Part shown: positions 1-5,977 of the stretch, piece by piece
Layout of the letters: every line of letters starts with the position of its first letter
Position numbering within the stretch: the stretch's first letter is position 1
Assembly: GCA_043809805.1 (NCBI GenBank)
Contig: JBDROR010000020.1
Location: forward strand, 1-7,282
Source of the DNA: JAQUKH01 sp043809805
GTDB lineage: Bacteria; JACRDZ01; JAQUKH01
DNA length: 7,282 nt
Reading direction: 5' to 3'
Position numbers and translations under genes: made by a program
Notes under the pieces: generated by a model
Told to the model about the DNA's origin: nothing
The model's database searches: none
The model's input: the letters and a program-made list of their open reading frames with translations, nothing else

Positions 1-1761
1 ATAATATCCTTTTTTCCCTTCAATTTTTGCAGTGAGAGAAAGACCGGATTTTAATAAAAGTTCATACATAACATTATCTGTTTCGGCGTTTTTATCAACA
101 GGGTCGGTGTGCAAGGTTAATTGTTCAACAAGCTGTTCTTCATTTTCAATCTTTGGCCGCCAGATTTTAAAATTGGATTCCTGAAGTTTGAAAACCTTGA
201 AGCCTAAATCTTGTTTTTCAGTATTACTGTCAAAATTCAGCTTACTCGCCTTTTCATTTTTGATTTTCTTAATTACACGGCGAATACGTTCTTTGCCAAT
301 GTCGGCAATAGTCTTATATCCGGCTTTAAAAGCTTCCGAATCTTCATCGCATTTTTCCGGAAGTTGGACACAGATAAATTTGCGGCTCCCACCGTCTTCT
401 TTGTTCAACTTAAGAACAGCATGGGCAGTGGTGCAGGAACCAGCAAAAAAATCAAGGATTATATCGTTTTGTGTATCAATTATCGATAAAAACTCAATTA
501 TTATTTCATATGGCTTAGAATACTTGAATACATTAAAGTTAAATAGCGAATTTAGTTCTGATGAACTACGTCCGGTTTTAATTTCGGTTATTAGATTTTT
601 ATAGGTAGAACCTCTTTCTATAACATTACCTTCATTATCAACATTCAAATAGACTTTGTAATATACTTTCCAATCGCTACTCCCATTTTTTTGTTTCTTT
701 ATTTCAATAAATTTATTTTCAATGCCCCATTTTATTTTTTCTAAACTCCACTTAAAAGTCCAACCATCATTAATAAATTCTGTTCTTCCATTTGGAAAAA
801 CCTTGGTTCCATCAGGGCAATTCACCCCAAAATTTAAAGAATCACTGTATCTCAAGCCACCTCTATCCAAAGTATCTAAATAATATGGCCCTCTTGTTTC
901 AAAAAATTCATCTCTATATCTATACCTTGCAATATTATATCCCGCATTGTTTTTACTAAATTCAATATTAGAAATATTTTTAGCAAATACAAGAATGTAC
1001 TCAGTAGTTATATCAATTGCTTTCGCATCATTAGATCCCGTCTTACTCTGCCAAATTATTTGAGCAACAAAATTCTCTTCCCCAAACACCTCATTCATCA
1101 TAAGCCGCAAATTATGCACCTCGTTATCATCAATCGATACAAAAATAACCCCGTCTTCCCTCAATAAATTTCTCACCAGAAACAAACGCGGATACATCAT
1201 GGAAAGCCAGTTGGAATGGTAATGCCCGCTGTCTTTACTGTTTTTACGGAATAGTCCTTCGCGGGTCATATAGCCCGCCTCGTCTTTATCACCGATTCGG
1301 CTCAAATATTCTTCTTTTGTTTCGGAAAATTTATCGGGATAGATAAAATTATCGTTTCCTGTGTTATATGGCGGGTCAATATAAATCATCTTGATTTTGC
1401 CAAAGTAAGATTTTTGCAAAACCTTCAGGGCTTCAAGATTCTCACCTTCAATAAAAACGTTTTCCGTATTATCAAAATTGACGGATTCAGCTTTGCAAGG
1501 AACAAGTGTGGCAGTGGTAGGAGATTGTAATATTCTGAAAGCGTCTGATTTCCCCGCCCAGTTGAGGACATAACGTTCATTTTTGAACTCTATATCCTCG
1601 CCAAGTGTTGCTTTGAATTTCTCCCAGTCAATTTTTCCTTCGCTAAACGCCTCAGGAAGAATTTCTTTGATTTTATTAATTTTATCTTTTGTTATAGCCA
1701 ATGATTTCCCGTCCATTCCAGTTTGTTCCATTGAATGTTTTACCTGTACTTTTTTACTCAT
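1..1761 (-). CDS. mod: Type III restriction-modification DNA methyltransferase (Mod), 3' end cut by window edge
   Basis: This frame is open from ATG 1761 to base 1: 587 residues without a stop, so the C-terminus lies outside the window. It should transfer a methyl group from S-adenosylmethionine to adenine N6 in a short asymmetric site, and supply target recognition to a Mod-Res complex. The N-terminus has family-typical phrases (LPEAFSEGKIDW near 35-46, RYVLNWAGKSDA near 63-74, FIEGENLEALKVLQ near 103-116). Catalytic motif IV is DPPY at 129-132, within IYIDPPYNTG. WQSKTGSNDAKAID and EYILVFAKN lead into a variable target-recognition region (roughly 235-410). Motif I is DFFAGSCTTAHAV from residue 437. 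Motif IV before motif I is the beta-class order of type III Mods. Cys443 stands where Gly is usual. The ATG has no good Shine-Dalgarno, but a promoter just upstream fits this start. The res gene would be expected past the left edge. Confidence in the family is high; specificity cannot be read. Confidence 0.93.
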   Translation of the reverse strand, partial: MSKKVQVKHSMEQTGMDGKSLAITKDKINKIKEILPEAFSEGKIDWEKFKATLGEDIEFKNERYVLNWAGKSDAFRILQSPTTATLVPCKAESVNFDNTENVFIEGENLEALKVLQKSYFGKIKMIYIDPPYNTGNDNFIYPDKFSETKEEYLSRIGDKDEAGYMTREGLFRKNSKDSGHYHSNWLSMMYPRLFLVRNLLREDGVIFVSIDDNEVHNLRLMMNEVFGEENFVAQIIWQSKTGSNDAKAIDITTEYILVFAKNISNIEFSKNNAGYNIARYRYRDEFFETRGPYYLDTLDRGGLRYSDSLNFGVNCPDGTKVFPNGRTEFINDGWTFKWSLEKIKWGIENKFIEIKKQKNGSSDWKVYYKVYLNVDNEGNVIERGSTYKNLITEIKTGRSSSELNSLFNFNVFKYSKPYEIIIEFLSIIDTQNDIILDFFAGSCTTAHAVLKLNKEDGGSRKFICVQLPEKCDEDSEAFKAGYKTIADIGKERIRRVIKKIKNEKASKLNFDSNTEKQDLGFKVFKLQESNFKIWRPKIENEEQLVEQLTLHTDPVDKNAETDNVMYELLLKSGLSLTAKIEGKKGYY

Positions 1762-1762
1762 A

Positions 1763-1798
1763 ATCGGAAATTTTACAGTAAAATCATATAAAAATCAA
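1763..1798 (-). promoter_or_regulatory. Predicted promoter of mod
   Basis: On the minus strand, TTGATT (1798-1793) and TAAAAT (1775-1770) are separated by 17 bases. They match the sigma-70-type consensus at 4 of 6 and 5 of 6 positions. The expected transcription start, about 7 bases after the -10 box, falls near 1763, only two bases before the mod ATG. The mRNA would then have almost no leader, which fits the absence of a Shine-Dalgarno. The promoter lies wholly between the palindromic element and mod. In an AT-rich gap such matches can arise by chance. Confidence 0.45.
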
Positions 1799-1813
1799 AT
1801 TAGCTTCAGAATA

Positions 1814-1820
1814 TTATTTA
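1814..1820. repeat. Left 7-base direct repeat flanking the palindromic element (candidate target-site duplication)
   Basis: TTATTTA here is repeated exactly at 2045-2051, directly outside both ends of the 224-base inverted-repeat element. The position is what a transposition target duplication would give. The word is pure A/T, so a chance match is possible. Confidence 0.5.
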
Positions 1821-2044
1821 TTCGACTTTGGCAAATTTAATTACAAAGTCTCTTTTTGCGGTTATAAAAACGTTTTTTGCAATAAATTCTTGGCGAAATT
1901 TTGGGGAAACAATTTTCATGATTCCCGACTGTGCTACTTGATAGGATTGGGAAATTGCCCAAAATAAGCCTAGAATTTATCAAAAACGTTTTTGACTTAA
2001 GCAAAAAGAGACTTTGTAATTATTTAAAATTTGCCAAACTCAAG
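1821..2044. mobile_element. MITE-like 224-base imperfect palindrome between comEA and mod
   Basis: The two halves are long imperfect inverted repeats. The best block is a perfect 21-base arm (1839-1859 against 2001-2021). Outside it lies a perfect 12-base block, tttggcaaattt at 1827-1838, whose complement is at 2027-2038; the right arm has five extra bases between the blocks. Further in, ataaattct (1882-1890) pairs with 1972-1980, and weaker pairing of G/C-bearing segments continues towards a loop near 1918-1950. Each arm also holds the self-complementary word AAAAACGTTTTT (1866-1877 and 1982-1993). No credible protein is encoded. Seven-base direct repeats flank it. The most economical reading is a miniature inverted-repeat transposable element mobilised by a transposase elsewhere. 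It could alternatively be a large mRNA hairpin that ends or stabilises the comEA transcript; there is no clear terminal U-run. Confidence 0.6.
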
Positions 2045-2051
2045 TTATTTA
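2045..2051. repeat. Right 7-base direct repeat, overlapping the comEA stop codon
   Basis: This is the second copy of TTATTTA, directly abutting the palindromic element. Read on the minus strand it is TAAATAA, whose last three bases (2047-2045) are the comEA stop codon. If it is a target-site duplication, the element landed at the very end of comEA without changing the protein. Confidence 0.5.
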
Positions 2052-2443
2052 GTTATTTTATCACTTACGCTGATATTATCTTTCATTTTATTAAACTTTT
2101 TCTTGCCAATTCCGCGGACTTTTTTAATATCTTCGATAGACTTGAATTCTCCATGCTTTTCGCGGTAATTTATAATTTTCGCGGCTATCTTTGGGCCGAT
2201 TCCAATGAGGCTTTCCAATTCCTGAATGGACGCGGAATTAATATTTATTTTTTTGTCTGATAATTTTTCCGGCTTTTGTGAATTTATACGTGATTTTCTA
2301 ACTGGGTTTACCTTCCCCTCTAATTTAATAGAATCAACGGAAAGATTTCCATTAGTCCTAACCCATTGAACACCTAAACCCAAAATAATCGCGCCTGTTA
2401 AAAATAAAATAACAATCTTCTCTTGTTTAGTAAAATAAAACAT
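2045..2443 (-). CDS. comEA: ComEA-family membrane-anchored helix-hairpin-helix DNA-binding protein
   Basis: This 132-residue protein has the standard ComEA layout. A short cytoplasmic N-terminus is followed by one hydrophobic segment (about 10-27), a polar, basic linker (about 28-64), and a C-terminal DNA-binding domain with two helix-hairpin-helix motifs: ININSASIQELESL and GIGPKIA at 67-87, then FKSIEDIKKVRGIGKKKF at 100-117. In the family this domain binds double-stranded DNA outside the cytoplasmic membrane and passes it to the ComEC channel during natural transformation; small HhH proteins with other roles also exist. No comEC or comF is present here. The ATG follows GGATAG as a weak ribosome site. 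The linker contains NPVRKSR (46-52), encoded at 2288-2308, which recalls dispersed-repeat translations in some candidate-phylum genomes. The gene is downstream of hflX, separated by a hairpin repeat, and its stop abuts the palindromic element. Confidence 0.85.
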   Translation of the reverse strand: MFYFTKQEKIVILFLTGAIILGLGVQWVRTNGNLSVDSIKLEGKVNPVRKSRINSQKPEKLSDKKININSASIQELESLIGIGPKIAAKIINYREKHGEFKSIEDIKKVRGIGKKKFNKMKDNISVSDKITK

Positions 2444-2455
2444 AATTTTCTATCC

Positions 2456-2520
2456 GTGAAACGTTAATCGTAAAACGTAATAAGTATTAGAAACTATACT
2501 ATTTACATTTCACGTTTCAC
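2456..2520. repeat. Imperfect inverted repeat (hairpin) in the hflX-comEA gap, overlapping the hflX stop
   Basis: Arms 2456-2480 and 2496-2520 are 25 bases each. They match at 19 of 25 positions when one is reverse-complemented, and enclose a 15-base loop. The outer nine bases are perfect (GTGAAACGT at 2456-2464, its complement at 2512-2520). The arms are built from near-repeats of a CGTGAAA/CGTAAAA heptamer. The hflX stop codon (2512-2510) is inside the right arm, so the last codons of hflX are made from repeat sequence. No U-run follows, so it is better read as a repeat or RNA-stabilising hairpin than as a standard terminator. Confidence 0.6.
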
Positions 2521-3751
2521 ATTTTACGATCTTATCCGTCATATATTTAGGTATCCTCGCCCTAACATCTATCCCTTTTTCGGTAAATTCTTTTTCCAAT
2601 ATCTCGCCATGTTCGGATATCTCATTGACAATATCCATACGATTAAAAGGGATAAATAATTTTATTGTGGTACTAAGATAATTCAATTTTTTTATAAGCA
2701 AATTCATTAAATTATCCAACCCTTCACCTGTCAAACATGAAATAGTAGCCGAATTGGGAAACTCGCCTTTTATTTTTTCGATACATTTTCTTGATTGAGC
2801 CTGATCAATTTTATTCAAAACATTTATAACCGGCTTTTTATCCGCGCCTAATTCCCGCAGAATTTCGTTTACCGATTTAAATTTTTCGTTTAAAAGATGT
2901 GTGGAAACATCAATAACATGAATAAGTAAATCCGCCCCCTGAACCTCTTCCAAAGTAGCCTTGAATGATTCAATCAAATCATGCGGAAGCTTGTGAAGAA
3001 ACCCAACGGTATCTGTTAAAAGAACATCCTGATTATTTGGAAGCGATAATTTTCTTGTTACAGCGTCCAATGTACAAAAAAGCCGGTTATCCACTTTTAC
3101 GTTCGACTTGGCAACTACATTAAGGAGTGAGGACTTACCGGCGTTTGTATATCCCACAAGGCTGACCAAAGGCAATGAATGCCGTCTCCTCTGGATTCTC
3201 AAATTATCTCTTCTACAGCGTAAAACATCCAGATTGGATTTTAGCCGCGAAATTTTTTCTTTTATCCTGCGGCGGTCAATTTCCAATTTTTGTTCGCCCG
3301 GGCCGCTGGTTCCAATCCCTCCTCCTAAACGTGAAAGAGAAATCCCCTTGCCTGACAACCGCGGCAGTAAATAACTCAACTGGGCTAACTCAACCTGAAT
3401 TTTTCCTTCATTGCTTTTGGCACGCCTCGCGAAAACATCAAGAATCAACTGAGTCCTGTCAATCACCTTCGCTTCAATAATGTTCTCTAATTCTCTCTGC
3501 TGGGCGGGTGACAAATCACAATCAAAAATTACAACGTCCGCCTCAAGCGCCTTAACCTTTTCGCTTATTTCATAAACTTTCCCTTTTCCAATATAATACG
3601 AAACATTGATTTCCTTCAAAGGACAAACCATAAGATCCAAAACCGCAACACCGACTGAAATTACCAACGATTCCAGCTCCGATTTGGTATCTTCAATATC
3701 CCACCCATCTTTTTCGTTGCTGTGAGGAATAACTAATAATGCTTTTTTCAT
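2510..3751 (-). CDS. hflX: GTPase HflX, ribosome-associated
   Basis: This is a 413-residue Obg-HflX superfamily GTPase. HflX binds the 50S subunit and splits or rescues stalled ribosomes, notably after heat or antibiotic stress. Numbered from ATG 3751, the N-terminal domain carries YYIGKGK (52-58) and the family block RTQLILDVFARRA to IQVELAQLSYLLPRL (99-131). The glycine-rich GGGIGTSGPGE follows at 143-153, where a Ser (149) replaces the usual Arg of GTRGPGE. The G domain has P-loop GYTNAGKSS (200-208), switch I FCTLDAVTR (225-233), DTVGF (247-251), NKID (313-316) and SCLTGEG (338-344). A C-terminal domain follows (about 361-410). The length is normal. An in-frame TTG at 3760 would add three residues and overlap the bioD stop as TTGA; ATG 3751, five bases after that stop, is preferred. 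Neither start has a clear Shine-Dalgarno, which suggests translational coupling to bioD. The last residues (VKCET) come from the hairpin repeat. Confidence 0.96.
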   Translation of the reverse strand: MKKALLVIPHSNEKDGWDIEDTKSELESLVISVGVAVLDLMVCPLKEINVSYYIGKGKVYEISEKVKALEADVVIFDCDLSPAQQRELENIIEAKVIDRTQLILDVFARRAKSNEGKIQVELAQLSYLLPRLSGKGISLSRLGGGIGTSGPGEQKLEIDRRRIKEKISRLKSNLDVLRCRRDNLRIQRRRHSLPLVSLVGYTNAGKSSLLNVVAKSNVKVDNRLFCTLDAVTRKLSLPNNQDVLLTDTVGFLHKLPHDLIESFKATLEEVQGADLLIHVIDVSTHLLNEKFKSVNEILRELGADKKPVINVLNKIDQAQSRKCIEKIKGEFPNSATISCLTGEGLDNLMNLLIKKLNYLSTTIKLFIPFNRMDIVNEISEHGEILEKEFTEKGIDVRARIPKYMTDKIVKCET

Positions 3752-3756
3752 AATTT

Positions 3757-4428
3757 TCAAATATTATCATAAACCATTTTCCGCAATTTACCAATATTTA
3801 CTTGGGCTATGAAAGGAAATTTAACGACGGGAATACCGGTCAGTTTATTTATAATATCCGGATTTGATTTTTCAGAACTATCTTCTGCAGATAAAGATGT
3901 TTTATTAAAAACAAGACATAATATTTTAATACCCTTTAATTGTAAAGCGTTAACTGTTAACAATGTATGATTAATCGTTCCGATATTGGAACGGCACACT
4001 ACAATTACAGGTAAATTTAACTCTTTTATTAAATCAATGACAAAATATTTTTTTTTAATTGGAACCAAAACCCCGCCAATCCCTTCAACAAGCAAAAAGT
4101 CGTATTTATTAATAAGTTTTTTATAGGATAAACGGATTTTTTTAAAATCAACCTTTTTATTCTCAAGTAAAGACGCAGGATATGGGGCAATGGGATTTTT
4201 AAAACAGACTGGATTTATAAGTTCTATAGGATCATCTGCATCAACCGTTTTTTTTAATATAATGGCATCTTCTGAAACAAAACGATTTCCTATTTTTACA
4301 CCGCCGCATGCAATCGGTTTCATAACACCTATATTAACGGCTTTTTTCTTTAAACCAAAGGCTAATGCCGCGCTTACTATAGTCTTTCCCACATCGGTAT
4401 CGGTTCCGGTTATAAATACACCTGGCAT
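3757..4428 (-). CDS. bioD: Dethiobiotin synthetase BioD
   Basis: This cytoplasmic enzyme closes the ureido ring of 7,8-diaminopelargonate with CO2 and ATP to give dethiobiotin, the step before BioB. The 223-residue length is normal. The P-loop is GTDTDVGKT (8-16, with Lys15 and Thr16). KPIACGG (Lys37) is the substrate and ATP-binding lysine region, Asp54 lies in SEDA, and VEGIGG with Glu115 is the family Mg2+ and substrate motif. FNK (174-176) fits the nucleotide-base contact. The start at 4428 is chosen because AAGGAG sits four bases upstream and MPGVFITGTDTDVGKT begins as BioD proteins do. The frame stays open for 21 more codons to an ATG at 4491, but those codons are repeat sequence with no family match. 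The gene lies between a repeat-filled gap after bioA and hflX, five bases downstream. Confidence 0.95.
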   Translation of the reverse strand: MPGVFITGTDTDVGKTIVSAALAFGLKKKAVNIGVMKPIACGGVKIGNRFVSEDAIILKKTVDADDPIELINPVCFKNPIAPYPASLLENKKVDFKKIRLSYKKLINKYDFLLVEGIGGVLVPIKKKYFVIDLIKELNLPVIVVCRSNIGTINHTLLTVNALQLKGIKILCLVFNKTSLSAEDSSEKSNPDIINKLTGIPVVKFPFIAQVNIGKLRKMVYDNI

Positions 4429-4432
4429 AATT

Positions 4433-4438
4433 CTCCTT
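4433..4438 (-). promoter_or_regulatory. Shine-Dalgarno of bioD, decides the start
   Basis: AAGGAG lies four bases before ATG 4428 on the minus strand. It is the best ribosome-binding site in the window, and it shows that the longer frame starting at ATG 4491 is not the real gene start. It contrasts with bioB and mod, which have no such site. Confidence 0.85.
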
Positions 4439-4485
4439 ATTTCATCGCTAGTCGCTCGTTGATTGTTATTTCGACCACACCATTT

Positions 4486-4563
4486 TGTCATTTCGACCGA
4501 AGGGAGAAATCTTTCCTAAATTTGGCTTAACGTATAAGATTCCTCACTTCGTTCGGAATGACA
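4486..4563. repeat. REP-like inverted repeat (hairpin) in the bioA-bioD gap
   Basis: Two 28-base arms, 4486-4513 (starting TGTCATTTCGACCGAAGG) and 4536-4563 (ending CGTTCGGAATGACA), match at 24 of 28 positions when one is reverse-complemented. They enclose a 22-base loop. The arms resemble the GTCATTSCGARCGAAG...AATCTT dispersed hairpin repeats that I recall from many bacterial genomes; copy number here cannot be checked. An 11-base partial copy of the left arm (TTATTTCGACC, 4467-4477) lies just to the left. The hairpin would lie inside the mRNA between bioA and bioD and could act as a stability or processing element. Confidence 0.7.
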
Positions 4564-4584
4564 ACACACACTAACACACACACG
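4561..4584. repeat. CA-rich simple sequence
   Basis: A run of AC/CA dinucleotides, interrupted once by CT, follows directly on the right arm of the hairpin. It codes for nothing recognisable, and no function can be assigned. It is part of the stack of repeat sequence filling the bioA-bioD gap. Confidence 0.5.
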
Positions 4585-4609
4585 TCCACCTGAGGCGAAC
4601 GGCCACCCC

Positions 4610-4642
4610 ACTTGTGACGTGTGACCTTCCTCAACTTGTGAC
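4610..4642. repeat. Short direct repeats at the 3' end of bioA
   Basis: ACTTGTGAC occurs at 4610-4618 and again at 4634-4642. A related CGTGTGACC lies at 4618-4626. The right-hand copy is inside the last codons and stop of bioA (stop at 4633-4631), so the BioA C-terminus (KVTS) is encoded by repeat sequence. The pattern resembles the heptamer-type repeats at the end of hflX. Confidence 0.5.
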
Positions 4643-5977
4643 TTTTTTTATCGCCTCATAAACAATATCCACCATTCCCTTTAACTCTTTTTTATTAATC
4701 GAAAGCGGAGGCATCAACACAATAACATTCCCCAGCGGACGGATAATAAGCCCATTGTTTCTGGCTTCTTTAGACACCTTAATACCAATCTTCTCTTCCC
4801 ATAAATAAGGGGACTTCGATCCTTTATTTTTCACAAGCTCAATCCCCGCCATCATTCCGCATTGACGAATGTCCCCAACATGCTCTAATTCCCTACATTT
4901 TCCTAAAACATTTTTTAAATATTTTATTTTCAGACCTAATTTTTTAATAGTATTTTCATTCTTAAATATTTTTAAATTAGCCAACGCGGCGGCGCATCCT
5001 AAAGGGTTGCCGGTATAACTATGCCCATGGAAAAAAGTTTTTCTTTCTTTATAATCACCCCAAAAAGCGTTATAAATATTTTCTGTTACCATTGTAGCGG
5101 CTAAAGGGATATACCCTCCTGTAATCCCTTTAGCTATACATAAAATGTCCGGTATTACATTTTCCTGCGAACAGGCAAACATTGTTCCGGTTCGGCCGAA
5201 CCCTGTTGCCACCTCATCGGCAATTAACAAAACATCGTATTTATAACATAATTTTCTAACCTCTTTCAAAAAACCGTATGGCGCGACAATCATTCCGCCC
5301 GCGCCTTGAATTAACGGTTCTATAATCATACCTGCGATTTCCTTATGATATTTTTTTAATAATATTTCTAAGTTTTTAACACATTTACTTTCAGTTAAAT
5401 TTTTACATTTTTGTTTTTCTTTACAACGATAGCAATACGGATAGTCAGCAAAAATTGTTTTAAAAAGCAGCGATTTATAACATTGATGGAAAAGATCAAT
5501 CCCTCCTATGCTAACCGCGCCAACCGTATCGCCATGATAGGCATTTCTAAAAGCAATAAATTTTTCCTTTTTCGGTTTAGGATTATTTCTTTGTTTATAA
5601 TATTGAAACGCAATTTTTAATGCAATTTCAACTGACGTCGCACCGTTATCAGAATAAAAAACTTTTGTTAATCCTTTTGGAACAATCTCGACAAGTTTTT
5701 CCGCAAGCTCAATAGCGGGGGGATGAGATAATCCTAAAAGTGTTGAATGAGCAATCTTTTTCAATTGTGATTTAATGGCATTATCTAATTCTTTTTTTTG
5801 ATGTCCATGAACTGTCAACCACAGTGACGAAACTCCATCAATATATTTTCGATTATAAATATCATATAGATAAACACCCTTCCCTTTTTCAATAATCAAG
5901 GGATCTTCCTCACAATAATCTTTCATTTGTGTGAAAGGATGCCAGATAAATTTTTTATCTTTATTTTCTAGTTTCAT
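4631..5977 (-). CDS. bioA: Adenosylmethionine-8-amino-7-oxononanoate aminotransferase BioA
   Basis: This PLP-dependent class III aminotransferase converts KAPA to 7,8-diaminopelargonate in the cytoplasm, with S-adenosylmethionine as amino donor (lysine in some bacteria). The 448-residue length is normal. Family signatures include IWHPFTQMKDY (11-21), SSLWLTVHGH (50-59), YHGDTVGAVSIGG (147-159), EPLIQGAGGM (220-229), ADEVATGFGRTG (253-264, with the PLP-ring Asp254), AKGITGGYIPLAAT with Schiff-base Lys283, and HGHSYTGNPLGCAAA (317-331). These separate BioA from other class III enzymes. A small cysteine cluster at 182-199 (CYRC, then Cys191 and Cys199) could bind a metal; PYCYRC-type inserts occur in other bacterial BioA proteins. 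ATG 5977 lies inside the end of bioB (17-base overlap), with purine-rich GGAGATAGAGA upstream, so the two are co-transcribed and probably coupled. The C-terminal codons lie in a short repeat. Confidence 0.97.
   Translation of the reverse strand: MKLENKDKKFIWHPFTQMKDYCEEDPLIIEKGKGVYLYDIYNRKYIDGVSSLWLTVHGHQKKELDNAIKSQLKKIAHSTLLGLSHPPAIELAEKLVEIVPKGLTKVFYSDNGATSVEIALKIAFQYYKQRNNPKPKKEKFIAFRNAYHGDTVGAVSIGGIDLFHQCYKSLLFKTIFADYPYCYRCKEKQKCKNLTESKCVKNLEILLKKYHKEIAGMIIEPLIQGAGGMIVAPYGFLKEVRKLCYKYDVLLIADEVATGFGRTGTMFACSQENVIPDILCIAKGITGGYIPLAATMVTENIYNAFWGDYKERKTFFHGHSYTGNPLGCAAALANLKIFKNENTIKKLGLKIKYLKNVLGKCRELEHVGDIRQCGMMAGIELVKNKGSKSPYLWEEKIGIKVSKEARNNGLIIRPLGNVIVLMPPLSINKKELKGMVDIVYEAIKKVTS

Noticed and set aside
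188..604. Open plus-strand frames at 188-604 and 211-489
   Set aside because: They are antisense to the strongly supported mod gene, with no family-like motifs. They cross the complement of its motif I and are by-products of its codon pattern.
1..1761. Phase-variable simple repeat tract in mod
   Set aside because: Many type III mod genes switch by tetramer or other short tandem repeats, but no such tract is present in the visible 587 codons.
1931..2260. Open plus-strand frame of 109 codons across the palindrome and comEA
   Set aside because: It begins in the loop of the inverted repeat and runs antisense through the comEA HhH domain. It shows no ribosome-binding site or domain.
2493..2498. 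TATAGT on the minus strand as a separate comEA promoter -10 box
   Set aside because: No acceptable -35 hexamer lies 16-18 bases upstream, and the word is within the hairpin repeat; comEA is more likely transcribed with hflX.
3108..3480. Open plus-strand frames inside hflX
   Set aside because: They are antisense to the conserved HflX glycine-rich region and P-loop; the conserved protein is on the minus strand.
4429..4491. Longer BioD starting at ATG 4491
   Set aside because: The extra 21 residues come from intergenic repeat sequence and lack family similarity, while ATG 4428 has AAGGAG at the right distance and begins directly before the P-loop.
4486..4563. Rho-independent terminator after bioA
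   Set aside because: The hairpin is stable-looking, but no U-run follows either arm in the direction of transcription, and its form fits a dispersed repeat.
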